Shown piece after piece: positions 19,723 through 29,331 of a stretch of 64,000 nt of DNA (the first letter of the stretch is position 1; each line of letters starts with the position of its first letter). Under the pieces are notes generated by a model. It was given only the letters and a program-made list of their open reading frames with translations, made no database searches and had not been told where the DNA came from. The DNA is from Parapontixanthobacter sp963736595 (lineage in GTDB: Bacteria; Pseudomonadota; Alphaproteobacteria; Sphingomonadales; Sphingomonadaceae). The stretch covers positions 496,001 through 560,000 of the forward strand of contig CAVTPG010000011.1 in the NCBI GenBank assembly GCA_963736595.1. Direction: 5' to 3'. The translations under genes were made by a program, and so were the position numbers.

Positions 19723-22237
19723 ATGGACACCAACGACACATCGACCACCCATGCCGAGCGATTGCGCCGTGACACTGGCGGTTTTCTGGCGCGGTTGCGC
19801 GATGTGTGGATGAATAGCTGGATTTTGCGCTGGCTGACTTATGCAGTCGTAGCGGCGCTGATTGCACTCGCCGTATTATGGGTGATTGTGACGCGCGATC
19901 TGCCCGATGCGGGCACGCTGGTCGATTATCAGCCTGCCTTGCCCAGTGTCGTGCGCGGCAATGATGGCGAAATCGTGCATAGTTTCGAGCGTGAACGCCG
20001 CGTGCAATTGCAATTTGGCGATTTTCCGCAGCCGCTGATCGAGGCGTATCTGGCAGCCGAGGACAAGACCTTCTTCAGTCATGGCGGGGTCGATATTCCC
20101 GGCTCGATCAATGCCGTGTTCGATTACGCCACGAAATTCGGCTCTGGCGAGCGTGCCGTCGGCGGCTCCACCATCACGCAGCAAGTCGCGAAAAACGTGC
20201 TGCTGACCAATGAATATTCGATTACGCGCAAGCTGAAAGAAATGGTGTTGGCGCGCGAGATCGAGGATGTGTTGTCCAAGCAGCAAATCCTCGAACTGTA
20301 TCTCAATGAAATCCCATTGGGGCGGCGCAGTTTCGGAGTGCAAGCCGCATCGCGCGCTTATTTCGACAAGGATGTCGATGCGCTGGATTTGCACGAGATG
20401 GCCTTTCTGGCGATCCTGCCCAAAGCGCCCGAACGCTATGGCCGCTCGGCCAATCAGGACGTGGCGATTTCGCGCCGCAATTTCGTGCTTAACCAGATGG
20501 TCGAAAACGAATTTGTCAGCGCCGAGGAAGCGAACGCTGCCAAGGCACAGCCTCTCGGACTAAAGCCGCAGCGTGGCCGGATGCGCTCCGCCGATGCCGG
20601 GATATTTCTTCGAGGCCGTGCGGCGCGAATTGATCGACCGTTTTGGCGAGCAAGCAGAAGAGGGCGATAACAGCGTTTATGCCGGCGGCTTGTGGGTCCG
20701 CACGTCGCTCGACACCGAATTACAGGATGCTGCACGCGATTCGCTACGCGCCGGTTTGCTGCGCTATCACGGCAATCGCGGATGGCGCGGTCCGGTCGCG
20801 ACGCTGGATGTCGAGCAAGGCAATCTGAGCGGTCAATTGGCCAGCTCGAATCTGGGCATCAATTACGAAGACTGGCGCGTCGGCGTCGTTACCGAACGCA
20901 GTGGTTCGCGCGCGACCATCGGCTTTTCGAATGGCGATAATGCGCCGTTGAGCGGATTGCCGGACAATCTGAAGGTCGGCGATGTTATCGTGTCCTCACC
21001 ATCGGGCAATGGCTATCGTGTGCGCACCGTGCCGGAAGTCTCCGGCGGGTTTGTCGCGCAGCAGCCTTTCACCGGGCGCATTCTCGCCATGCAAGGTGGT
21101 TTCGACAGTCGGTTGGGCGATTTCAACCGCGCCACGCAGGCCGACCGACAGCCCGGATCGACGATCAAACCGTTCGTCTATGCCACCGGCCTCGACAATG
21201 GCTTTACCCCCGCCAGCGAAGTTCCCGATCAAACCTACTGCTATTATCAGGGCGCCAATCTGGGCGAGAAATGCTTTCGCAATTTCAGCGGGCGTGGCGG
21301 CGGCGTGCACACGATGCGCTGGGGTCTTGAACAATCGCGCAATTTGATGACCATCCACATTGCGATGGAAGCGGGCATGGAAAATGTCGTCAAAACGATC
21401 AATCGCGTGGGGATCGGCGATTACCAGCCATTTCCAGCCTTTGCCTTGGGCGCTGGCGAAACCACAGTCGAAAAGATGGTGTCGGCTTATTCGGCTTTGG
21501 CCAATCAAGGGCGGCAACTGCCTCCGACAACCATAGATTTTGTGCAGGACCGAGCTGGCAAAGTTATCTGGCGGGCCGACAAGCGAGCCTGCAATTCCTG
21601 CAATATGGCGCAATGGGATGGTGAGCCGATGCCCCGGTTTGCCGCCGGTGGCAGGCAAGTGCTGGACCCCGGTACAGCATTTCAGACCGTCCATATGCTC
21701 GAAGGCGTGGTGCAGCGCGGGACCGCCGTGGTGCTGCGTGATCTCGATATGCCGCTATTTGGCAAAACCGGAACTACGAATGGGCCAACCAATGTCTGGT
21801 TTGTCGGTGGTTCGCCGGACTTTATCGCAGGCGTTTATCTCGGTTTCGATCAGCCGCGCAACATGGGTGGCTACGCGCAGGGCGGCACGCTTGCTGCGCC
21901 GATCGTAAAGCAGTTCATCAAGGATACGCGCGAGAAATGGAGCGGATCGCCCTTTGTTGCTCCCGAAGGTGTGCGAATGGTCCGCGTCGATCGTCTGTCG
22001 GGCAAACGGGTGTTCGATGGGTGGCCGGGGACCGAACCCAAAGCGCAAATTATCTGGGAAGCATTTCGCGCCGATACCGAGCCACCGATTGCAACGCGGC
22101 AGGATGCAATTGCGGCCAAGCGCGAGGAAATTCTCGACCTTATCCGCCGTGCGCGGGCTGGGGACAGCGCATTGCGGCGCAGCGGCAATGTCGATGAACC
22201 ATCCGATTTCGTGGAAGATCAGGGCGGCATTTACTGA
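19723..22237 (+). CDS. mrcA: Penicillin-binding protein 1A (frameshifted)
   Basis: Bifunctional class A PBP polymerising and cross-linking peptidoglycan. After a cytosolic start and one transmembrane helix (YAVVAALIALAVLWVIV), the glycosyltransferase domain has AAEDKTFFSHGG (catalytic Glu), GGSTITQQVAKN and LYLNEIPLGRRSFG. The frame breaks near 20572, where one surplus C explains the switch into VAGCAPPMPGYFFEAVRREL. The transpeptidase domain then shows QPGSTIKPF (SxxK serine), SRN and FGKTGTTNGPTN (KTG). The reconstructed length is about 837 residues, normal for PBP1A. The break is probably a sequencing indel since PBP1A is a major synthase. Confidence 0.93.
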
Positions 22238-22370
22238 TTTGGTCGCCTCGCCAATCCGCTGTCGCCTTGTGAGCGCGCAACCTTTACAAACCGGCTTACT
22301 GCGGTAAGCGGTCCGCCCCCGACTTTCACTGCTGCGCACATCATTTACGCGGCCATTGAGGATTGTTCAT

Positions 22371-23498
22371 ATGCGTGCCGAAGGGCAAGCTCACATTAAC
22401 CGGATCGAAGCGGCATTGGCGCTGGTCAGGCAGTCGCTCGACTGGGACCGTGCCTTGCGCGAGCTGGATGAGCTCAATGCCCGCGTAGAAGATCCGACCT
22501 TGTGGGACGATCCCAAGCAGGCACAAGCGACAATGCGCGAGCAAAAGCGCTTGGAAAACGCGGTCGGAACGGTTCGCGAAATCTCTGGCGAGATGAACGA
22601 TGCGGTTGAGTTTATTTCCATGGGCGAGGCCGAAGGCGACGACGACATCGTTACTGATGGTTTGAAAAGCCTTGAAAAGCTGGCCGACCGCGCGGACGCC
22701 GACAAGGTGCAAGCGCTGCTGGCAGGCGAAGCCGACCCGAACGATACTTATATCGAAATCCATGCCGGAGCGGGCGGAACCGAAAGCCAGGACTGGGCCG
22801 AAATGCTGTTCCGTATGTATGCGCGTTGGGGCGAGCAGCGCGGCTATAAAGTCGAAACGGTCGAATATCAGGCGGGCGATCAGGCGGGCATCAAATCGGC
22901 GACTTTGTTGCTAAAAGGCGAGAACGCTTATGGCTATGCCAAGACCGAATCCGGCGTGCATCGGCTTGTGCGGATTAGCCCTTATGACAGTTCGGCGCGT
23001 CGCCACACTTCGTTTAGTTCGGTCTGGGTCTATCCGGTTATTGATGATGACATCGACATCGAGATCAACGAATCCGATCTGAAGATCGACACCTATCGGG
23101 CCAGCGGTGCGGGTGGCCAACACGTTAACACAACCGACTCCGCTGTGCGCATCACGCACCAACCGTCCGGCATCGTCGTCGCCAGCCAAAACGATCGCAG
23201 CCAGCACAAGAATCGCGCCACCGCGATGGGAATGCTGAAAGCGCGTTTGTTCGAACGCGAAATGGCGGAACGTGAAGCGGCAGCCTCCGGCGAATATCAG
23301 GAAAAGACCGAAATCGGCTGGGGCCATCAAATCCGTTCTTACGTCCTGCAACCCTATCAGATGGTCAAGGACTTGCGCACCGGCACTACATCCAGTGCGC
23401 CTGACGATGTGCTGGACGGGGCGCTCGATCCGTTTATCTCTGCCGCGCTGGCGCAGCGCGTGACCGGCGAAACGGTCGAGGTCGAGGACGTCGAATAG
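22371..23498 (+). CDS. prfB: Peptide chain release factor 2
   Basis: Release factor for UGA and UAA. The 375-residue protein carries the catalytic SGAGGQHVN (GGQ) and, at residues 203-205, SPY in place of the SPF tripeptide that reads the stop codon in E. coli RF2, within ISPYDSSARRHTSF. No programmed frameshift is present: the frame is open from ATG 22371 (a TTG at 22356 would add five residues). The spacing to the following lipoprotein gene is two bases, suggesting one transcript. Confidence 0.96.
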   Translation: MRAEGQAHINRIEAALALVRQSLDWDRALRELDELNARVEDPTLWDDPKQAQATMREQKRLENAVGTVREISGEMNDAVEFISMGEAEGDDDIVTDGLKSLEKLADRADADKVQALLAGEADPNDTYIEIHAGAGGTESQDWAEMLFRMYARWGEQRGYKVETVEYQAGDQAGIKSATLLLKGENAYGYAKTESGVHRLVRISPYDSSARRHTSFSSVWVYPVIDDDIDIEINESDLKIDTYRASGAGGQHVNTTDSAVRITHQPSGIVVASQNDRSQHKNRATAMGMLKARLFEREMAEREAAASGEYQEKTEIGWGHQIRSYVLQPYQMVKDLRTGTTSSAPDDVLDGALDPFISAALAQRVTGETVEVEDVE

Positions 23499-23500
23499 GT

Positions 23501-24253
23501 ATGAAACGTGCGGCTTTCCTGATGGCATTGCTTACGCTGACGGCAGCGTGCGAGCGAGTTGATGGATTGGGTGATGGCCAAGGCGACCGTCCTGAAACCG
23601 CGCTGATGTTTCCTTTGCCCGACCGCCCGGTTTCCAATCTTGGCTCCAACCAGTTCTCCACCGAAACCGCGCGCGACAGTGTTGGTGAAGCCCAAAAGGT
23701 CATGGATCTGGCAGCAATCGGCGGCGGTATGACGGTTGCCGATTTGGGAGCAGGCGAGGGCTATTACACCGTCCGCCTGGCTGAGCGGGTGGGCGAAACG
23801 GGCCGGGTGCTGGCACAGGATATCGATAGCGATGCGCTGGCGCGCCTTGGCGAGCGGGTCAGCCGAGAACGGCTGGACAATGTGGCGATCAAACTGGGCG
23901 CACCGGACGATCCACGCTTGCCGGAGAATAGCTTCGACCGCGTGTTCCTCGTGCATATGTATCACGAAGTCAGCGAGCCTTACGCTTTCCTGTGGCGTTT
24001 ATGGCCGGCCTTGCGCGAAGGCGGCGAAGTGATTGTCGTCGATGTCGACCGCCCGACCGATCAGCACGGGATCGACCCTTTGCTGCTATCGTGTGAATTT
24101 CGCCGAGTGGGATTTGAGTTGGCGCAATTTAGCGACGAGCCGGAATTGGCCGGGTACTATGCAAAATTTACGCGAGCCGCTAAGAGAAGCAAACCCGCCG
24201 ACATCAAGCCATGTCGCGGACCAACGCAAGATAACAAACGCCCAACATCATAG
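23501..24253 (+). CDS. Lipobox-bearing class I SAM methyltransferase-like protein
   Basis: A 250-residue protein with an N-terminal lipoprotein signal: MKRAAFLMALLTLTAAC, lipobox LTAAC. The rest is a class I methyltransferase fold: VADLGAGEGYYTVRLAE (motif I, SAM-binding), an acidic residue at the end of strand 2 (AQDIDSDAL), and FDRVFLVHMYHEV. Predicted location is periplasm-facing inner or outer membrane, which conflicts with a cytosolic SAM supply. Substrate unknown; the fold assignment is firm, the activity is not. Confidence 0.78.
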   Translation: MKRAAFLMALLTLTAACERVDGLGDGQGDRPETALMFPLPDRPVSNLGSNQFSTETARDSVGEAQKVMDLAAIGGGMTVADLGAGEGYYTVRLAERVGETGRVLAQDIDSDALARLGERVSRERLDNVAIKLGAPDDPRLPENSFDRVFLVHMYHEVSEPYAFLWRLWPALREGGEVIVVDVDRPTDQHGIDPLLLSCEFRRVGFELAQFSDEPELAGYYAKFTRAAKRSKPADIKPCRGPTQDNKRPTS

Positions 24254-24276
24254 CGGCGGACGGGGCCTCATAAACT

Positions 24277-25683
24277 ATGGCATTCAAGGGATTAAGCCCG
24301 ATACGTTACGGGTCGCGCGAAGTGTGGCCGCTGATCGAAGGTGGCAAGGGCGTCTCTGCGACAAACCATGCCAGTTCAGGCGCTTGGGCAGCGGCGGGCG
24401 GGATCGGTACGGTCAGCGCAGTGAATGCCGATAGCACCGATGAAAACGGTGAGATCATCCCGCAAACCTATCCGCAGAAAACGCGCAAGGAACGGCACGA
24501 GCAGCTGATCCAATACGGCATCGATGGCGGTATCGAGCAAGTGCGCAAAGCCTATGATATTTCCGGCGGCGAAGGCGCGATCAACATTAATGTGTTGTGG
24601 GAAATGGGCGGGGCGCAAGCCGTACTTGAAGGCATTCTCGAAGAAGTCGGCGAACTGGTAACGGGCGTTACTTGCGGGGCAGGGATGCCTTACAAGCTGG
24701 CCGAGATCGCTGCGCATCATAAGGTGCACTACCTGCCAATCATCTCCTCGGCTCGCGCATTTCGTGCTTTGTGGAAGCGTAGCTATAGCAAAGTGCCGGA
24801 ATTGATGGCGGCGGTGGTGTATGAAGATCCGTGGCTGGCCGGTGGTCATAACGGACTGTCGAATGCAGAGGATCCGCGCGATCCGCAAGACCCTTATCCG
24901 CGCGTCAAAGCGTTACGCGAAACGATGCGCGGCGAAGGCGTCAGCGAAGAAACCGCGATCGTGATGGCGGGCGGCGTCTGGTATTTGCGCGACTGGGAGC
25001 ATTGGATCGACAACCCCGAGCTTGGCAAAATTGCATTCCAGTTCGGCACTCGCCCCTTGCTGACTCATGAAAGCCCGATCCCTCAGCAGTGGAAGGATGA
25101 ACTGCGCACGCTGGATGAAGGCGACATCCTGCTGCACAAATTTTCGCCCACGGGCTTCTATTCTTCCGCCGTGACGAATGACTTTCTTAACGACTTGATC
25201 CATCGTTCCGAGCGCCAGATCGCGTTTTCCAAAAAGCAGGACAGCGAACACAATGTCGCGCTGGAAATCGGTGTGAAGGGCAAGAATTTCTGGGTCACGC
25301 CGGAAGATCGCGCAAAGGCGCAAAAATGGTATGATGCCGGGCAGGTCGAGGCCCTGAAAACGCCGGACAATACGCTGGTGTTCGTGACGCCAGAGAGCCG
25401 CGTCGAAATCCGACAGGATCAAGCCGATTGCATGGGTTGCCTGTCGCATTGCGGGTTTTCATCATGGAAAGATCATGATGATTACACGACCGGCAGGCTG
25501 GCCGACCCACGCAGCTTTTGTATCCAGAAAACCTTGCAGGATATTGCGCATGGCGGACACACCAACGACAATCTGATGTTTGCCGGTCATTCCGCCTATA
25601 TGTTCAAGCAAGATCCGTTTTATTCCAACAAGTTCACGCCGACAGTTAAGGAATTGGTCGAGCGCATCCGCACGGGCGATTAG
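24277..25683 (+). CDS. Nitronate monooxygenase-like flavoprotein with C-terminal Cys cluster
   Basis: A 468-residue TIM-barrel protein of the NMO/2-nitropropane dioxygenase-like (FMN) group. Barrel features include GVTCGAGMPYKLAEIAAHH and YLPIISSARAFRALW, VVYEDPWLAGGHNG (a GGH segment as in NMO), VMAGGVWYLRDW and IAFQFGTRPLLTHE. The C-terminus carries C385-x2-C388-x3-C392 (DCMGCLSHCGF) and C415, which could bind a metal or iron-sulfur cluster; classic short NMOs lack this. It is longer than typical NMO (about 320-380). The true substrate is unknown; a PfaD-like or nitroalkane role is only by analogy. Confidence 0.7.
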   Translation: MAFKGLSPIRYGSREVWPLIEGGKGVSATNHASSGAWAAAGGIGTVSAVNADSTDENGEIIPQTYPQKTRKERHEQLIQYGIDGGIEQVRKAYDISGGEGAININVLWEMGGAQAVLEGILEEVGELVTGVTCGAGMPYKLAEIAAHHKVHYLPIISSARAFRALWKRSYSKVPELMAAVVYEDPWLAGGHNGLSNAEDPRDPQDPYPRVKALRETMRGEGVSEETAIVMAGGVWYLRDWEHWIDNPELGKIAFQFGTRPLLTHESPIPQQWKDELRTLDEGDILLHKFSPTGFYSSAVTNDFLNDLIHRSERQIAFSKKQDSEHNVALEIGVKGKNFWVTPEDRAKAQKWYDAGQVEALKTPDNTLVFVTPESRVEIRQDQADCMGCLSHCGFSSWKDHDDYTTGRLADPRSFCIQKTLQDIAHGGHTNDNLMFAGHSAYMFKQDPFYSNKFTPTVKELVERIRTGD

Positions 25684-25687
25684 CGGC

Positions 25688-26692
25688 TCAAGTTAGCGCG
25701 CTAATCACTTGATCGGGTGGACGGTGACCATCCATCCAGAAGCGAATATTGGCGATCACTTTCTCGCCCGATGCTTCGCGTCCTTCGACCGTAGCGCTGC
25801 CGATATGGGGCAGGGTCATGACATTGGGGTGGGCGAGCAAACGCGGGTCGACTGCCGGTTCCTGCGGATAGACATCCAGCCCTGCGCCAGCCAACTGGCC
25901 GCTTTCCAAGGCTTTAATCAGGGCCTCCTGATCGACCAGCTCACCGCGCGCCGTGTTGATGAACGATGCCCCGCGCCGCATCAGGGCAAAGCGTCGCTCA
26001 TCCATCATGCCGACCGTTTCGGGCGTTGCGGGACAATGCAAAGTCAGAATTTCGGCACTCGCCACCAGATCGTCGAGTGAAGGCACGAATTGCGCGCCCA
26101 GCATCCGCTCGGCAGCTTCAGGCAGGCGTTTGCGGTTGTGATAGGCAATGTCGAGGCCGAATGCGCGCGCCCTGTGCGCCACCGCCTGACCGATCCGGCC
26201 CATGCCGACGATGCCCAGAATTTTGCCGCCAAGTTTGCGGCCCAGCATTGCCGAGGGCGCCCATCCGGTCCATTCCTCGCGGCGGATCAGCGCCACGCCT
26301 TCGCGCACCCGGCGCGGCACGCCGATGACGAGCGCCATGGTAAGATCGGCGGTATCGTCGGTGAATACGCCCGGCGTATTGGTCACGATGATCTTGCGTT
26401 TGCGTGCAGCTTCCAGATCGATGTGATCGATACCGGCTCCGAAACTGGCGATCAGGCGTAACCGGTCACCCGCAGCTTCGATTAGCGTCGCATCGATCCG
26501 GTCCGTCACGGTCGGCACCAAAACGTCGCAGCGATGCGTCAGTGCGATGATCTCGTCGCGGGTAAGCGGGTGGTCATCGGCGCTTGGAATGACATCGAAC
26601 AATTCGCGCATCCGCGCTTCGACACCTGGCATCAATTGCCGGGTGAGGCCGATTGAGGGACGCGTTCGGGATGTGTTGTTCGGCTCGGCCAT
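25688..26692 (-). CDS. D-isomer-specific 2-hydroxyacid dehydrogenase (glyoxylate reductase-like)
   Basis: A 334-residue NAD(P)H-dependent dehydrogenase interconverting 2-oxo and D-2-hydroxy acids. The NAD-binding motif is GKILGIVGMGRIGQAVA; FINTARGELVDQEAL supplies the catalytic Arg region, followed by DVYPQEP and the His of TLPHIGSATVEGR. The ATG at 26692 is chosen; a longer reading from 26830 has an unlikely N-terminal extension running into the neighbouring promoter. Convergent with the NMO-like gene, 4 bases apart, and divergent from the SH3-domain gene. Specificity (glyoxylate, hydroxypyruvate or other) cannot be assigned. Confidence 0.88.
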   Translation of the reverse strand: MAEPNNTSRTRPSIGLTRQLMPGVEARMRELFDVIPSADDHPLTRDEIIALTHRCDVLVPTVTDRIDATLIEAAGDRLRLIASFGAGIDHIDLEAARKRKIIVTNTPGVFTDDTADLTMALVIGVPRRVREGVALIRREEWTGWAPSAMLGRKLGGKILGIVGMGRIGQAVAHRARAFGLDIAYHNRKRLPEAAERMLGAQFVPSLDDLVASAEILTLHCPATPETVGMMDERRFALMRRGASFINTARGELVDQEALIKALESGQLAGAGLDVYPQEPAVDPRLLAHPNVMTLPHIGSATVEGREASGEKVIANIRFWMDGHRPPDQVISALT

Positions 26693-26838
26693 AGCCTGAT
26701 TGCTAAGGCGAATTGGCGGCGCGGGCAAGCAAACAATCGGGTGTATGGGCCAAGGAAATAAACTCGCAAAACTTGCCAAGGCGCAGCGATCGGGCAAGAA
26801 CGATTCTTCGCCCAAGCGCTTATCAAGCAAGACCGTTT

Positions 26839-27339
26839 ATGACCCTTTCGAATACACGCAATATCCGCCAGTTCGGCCTGCTTCTTGGTGCGCTTTTGCT
26901 TTTGTGGCTGCCAAATGCGGCCCAGGCGCAGGATCGCGAAGTTCCCTATTGGGCCAGCATCCGTGCTTCCGCGACGACATTAAATATGCGCGTCGGGCCA
27001 AGCCTCGAATTTAAGATCGCATGGGTTTACCAGCGGCCCGGTTTACCGGTGAAAATTGTGCGCGTGAAAGATGGCTGGCGGTTGATCGAAGACCCGGAGG
27101 GTACGCAAGGCTGGGTCAAGGCCAGCCTGTTATCGACGCAGCGCGCTGTCTATGTGCGCGGTGACGGGCTGTCCGCGATGCGCTTGGAAGCCGATGCTGG
27201 CGCTACCATCAAATGGCAGGTGGAAGCTGGCGTCGTCGCCCGATTGTTGCGGTGCGAGGATGAGTGGTGCCGCATCGATGTCGACGGTCGGCGTGGCTGG
27301 GTCCGGCAAAGCCGCCTTTGGGGCGCCGAAGATTTTTAA
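26839..27339 (+). CDS. Secreted SH3-domain protein
   Basis: A 166-residue protein with a signal peptide (FGLLLGALLLLWLPNAAQAQD; likely cleavage after AQA) and two tandem bacterial SH3-like repeats. The first contains ASATTLNMRVGPS and GTQGWVKASLL, the second YVRGDGLSAMRL and DGRRGWVRQSRLWG. Bacterial SH3 proteins of this type bind cell-wall components in the periplasm. The start at 26839 is preferred over an upstream one at 26713, which gives no sensible signal. Function beyond wall association is unknown. Confidence 0.82.
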   Translation: MTLSNTRNIRQFGLLLGALLLLWLPNAAQAQDREVPYWASIRASATTLNMRVGPSLEFKIAWVYQRPGLPVKIVRVKDGWRLIEDPEGTQGWVKASLLSTQRAVYVRGDGLSAMRLEADAGATIKWQVEAGVVARLLRCEDEWCRIDVDGRRGWVRQSRLWGAEDF

Positions 27340-27442
27340 ACGCACAGTTCTGAATGTCACATAATTCAACGCGCATATTTGGATGGACTAAGTTCCGACT
27401 GGCTCAAGCATCACCATAAAAAGGTTCGCCAAAAAGGCCGCC

Positions 27443-27478
27443 ATAAAAAAGGGCGACTTGAAGGCCGCCCTTTTCCAG
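27443..27478. terminator. Bidirectional Rho-independent terminator
   Basis: Stem AAAAGGGCG (27447-27455) pairs with CGCCCTTTT (27466-27474). It is followed by a T tract when read on the minus strand, where it ends the small lipoprotein gene, and by TTTTCC on the plus strand, where it could end the SH3 gene. Confidence 0.75.
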
Positions 27479-27498
27479 ATTTCGTTAGTGCAGATAAA

Positions 27499-27897
27499 TT
27501 AGCCGATCTTGCGAACGATCGTTCCGGTTTCTTGTCCATCGGCGCCGATTGCGCGGAACGAACCGTCTTCACTGACTTCGCCGCCGGTCATGCAGGTTTC
27601 CACTGCCGGTCCGGTGTCATCGAAACACAGCGCTTCGCCTTCAGTGCGCCATGTGCCACGCTGCAATTCCGTGCCGTCAGCCGCAGTATCAACGTAAGTG
27701 CCATCGGCGTTGACGGTCTGCGTTACGATCGTGCCATCGGCTTGCGTCATTTGATATGTGCCAGCCACGCCGGTCGTATCTTCGCTGGCGACGACCGTGT
27801 CATCCGCCACAACCACATCGTCAACTGCGGCATCGTCATTGGCGCCGCCGCACGCTGCCAAAGCCAGAGTGGAGGCTAAAATAATCAGTTTCTTCAT
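27499..27897 (-). CDS. Small lipoprotein, unknown function
   Basis: A 132-residue protein with a clear lipoprotein signal MKKLIILASTLALAAC followed by GG (lipobox ALAAC). An acidic, Ala/Val/Asp-rich linker leads into a small beta-rich domain with repeated YxM/TxADGT units (GTYQMTQADGTIV, NADGTYVDTAADGTEL) and two cysteines that could pair (ALCFDDTG, VETCMTGG). Preceded by AAAGGGAGAATAC, a good ribosome site, and followed by a strong terminator, so it is a single-gene transcript. I do not recognise a functional family. Confidence 0.75.
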   Translation of the reverse strand: MKKLIILASTLALAACGGANDDAAVDDVVVADDTVVASEDTTGVAGTYQMTQADGTIVTQTVNADGTYVDTAADGTELQRGTWRTEGEALCFDDTGPAVETCMTGGEVSEDGSFRAIGADGQETGTIVRKIG

Positions 27898-27971
27898 TGT
27901 ATTCTCCCTTTCGTAAAGTTCGGTTTTGTTGAATTTTTACTTAAGTTTCCAATCCTGCAAGTTCGCTTGGG

Positions 27972-29168
27972 TCAGGTCATTTCGATGGCAATCGCAGTCG
28001 CTTCCCCGCCGCCGATGCACAGGCTGGCAACACCCTTTGTTTTGCCCTGCTGCTTCAGAGCGTTGAGCAGCGTGACAAGAATACGTGTGCCGCTTGCGCC
28101 GATGGGGTGGCCCAGCGCCGTGCCGCCGCCATTGATGTTGATCTTGTCATGCGGAATACCGATGTCGCGCATGGCAAACATGGCAACGCAAGCGAAGGCT
28201 TCATTCACTTCCCACAGATCGACTTCGTCCTTGCTCCAGCCAGCCTGTTTCAGCACTTTTTCAATCGCTCCGATTGGAGCCGTGGTAAACTTGGAAGGCT
28301 CATGCGCATGGGCTGCGGTGGCAACGATCCGTGCAATCGGTGTTTGTCCGCGATCATTGGCGACGCTTTGACGCGAGAGGACGACCGCTGCCGCGCCATC
28401 GGAAATCGAGCTGGAGGTTGCGGCGGTAATCGTGCCGTCCTTGGCAAAGGCGGGGCGCAATTGCGGAATTTTATCAGGCTTGCCGCGACCCGGCGCTTCG
28501 TCGGTATCGACTGTCACATCACCTTTGCGCGATTGCATCGTCACGGCCACGACTTCATCGGCAAACGCGCCGCTCTCGATAGCCGCATTGGCCCGGCGCA
28601 GTGATTCGATGGAGTAATCGTCCATCTCTTCGCGCGTCATTTGGTAGTCATTGGCCGTTTCCTGCGCAAAAGTGCCCATTGCGCGGCCTTCCTCGTAAGC
28701 GTCTTCCAGCCCGTCGAGGAACATATGATCGTAAGCCGTGTCGTGGCCGATCCGCGCACCAGAGCGGTGCTTTTTCAGCAAATATGGCGCGTTGGTCATG
28801 CTTTCCATGCCGCCCGCGATGACGCAGTCCACAGTGCCGGCTGCCAGAGCCTCGCTGCCCATGATGACCGTCTGCATTCCCGATCCGCACACCTTGTTGA
28901 CCGTGGTGGCTTCGACCGATTTGGGCAAGCCTGCCTTGATCACAGCTTGGCGGGCCGGTGCCTGACCAAGACCCGCTGGCAGGACGCAGCCCATATAGCA
29001 GCGGTCGATCGCATCGCCTGCAACGCCTGCACGCTCGACTGCGGATTTTACGGCAGTGGCCCCGAGATCGGTAGCCGAAGCGTCCGACAATGCGCCTTGC
29101 ATTGCGCCCATTGGGGTGCGTGCGTAGGACAGGATGACAACCGGATCATTTGCGGAAAATTGCGCCAT
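27972..29168 (-). CDS. Acetyl-CoA C-acyltransferase (thiolase)
   Basis: A 398-residue thiolase that condenses or cleaves acyl-CoAs (acetoacetyl-CoA synthesis or beta-oxidation). The nucleophilic cysteine is in VNKVCGSGMQ near residue 93, the catalytic His in NGGGTALGHPIGASG, and the second Cys in SLCIGGGEA. Whether it is biosynthetic (AtoB/PhaA-like) or degradative cannot be settled, though length and loops look closer to biosynthetic acetyl-CoA acetyltransferases. Divergent from the aldehyde dehydrogenase across a 163-base gap holding a perfect palindrome. Confidence 0.93.
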   Translation of the reverse strand: MAQFSANDPVVILSYARTPMGAMQGALSDASATDLGATAVKSAVERAGVAGDAIDRCYMGCVLPAGLGQAPARQAVIKAGLPKSVEATTVNKVCGSGMQTVIMGSEALAAGTVDCVIAGGMESMTNAPYLLKKHRSGARIGHDTAYDHMFLDGLEDAYEEGRAMGTFAQETANDYQMTREEMDDYSIESLRRANAAIESGAFADEVVAVTMQSRKGDVTVDTDEAPGRGKPDKIPQLRPAFAKDGTITAATSSSISDGAAAVVLSRQSVANDRGQTPIARIVATAAHAHEPSKFTTAPIGAIEKVLKQAGWSKDEVDLWEVNEAFACVAMFAMRDIGIPHDKININGGGTALGHPIGASGTRILVTLLNALKQQGKTKGVASLCIGGGEATAIAIEMT

Positions 29169-29252
29169 TTCGAATATTTGCCTCTTTAGCCATTATGCAT
29201 TGGGCACGCTTTCTAAGGGGTGGGATGCGCCAAGGCAAACCGATTGCCATAT

Positions 29253-29267
29253 CTTATCGGCGATAAG
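29253..29267. promoter_or_regulatory. Palindromic operator candidate, thiolase/ALDH gap
   Basis: CTTATCG at 29253-29259 and CGATAAG at 29261-29267 form a perfect inverted repeat about a single central G, in the divergent gap between the thiolase and aldehyde dehydrogenase genes. Size and symmetry suit a dimeric repressor such as a TetR or GntR protein; none is encoded nearby. Confidence 0.45.
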
Positions 29268-29331
29268 CCTTGTTTTGATGGCGTCGGCGGTTACCTACAA
29301 CCGATAGATTTTTGACAAAGGACGAATAGCG

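Noticed and set aside
22356..22371. RF2 programmed +1 frameshift
   Set aside because: The frame is open throughout with no in-frame UGA near codon 25, so no autoregulatory frameshift is present.
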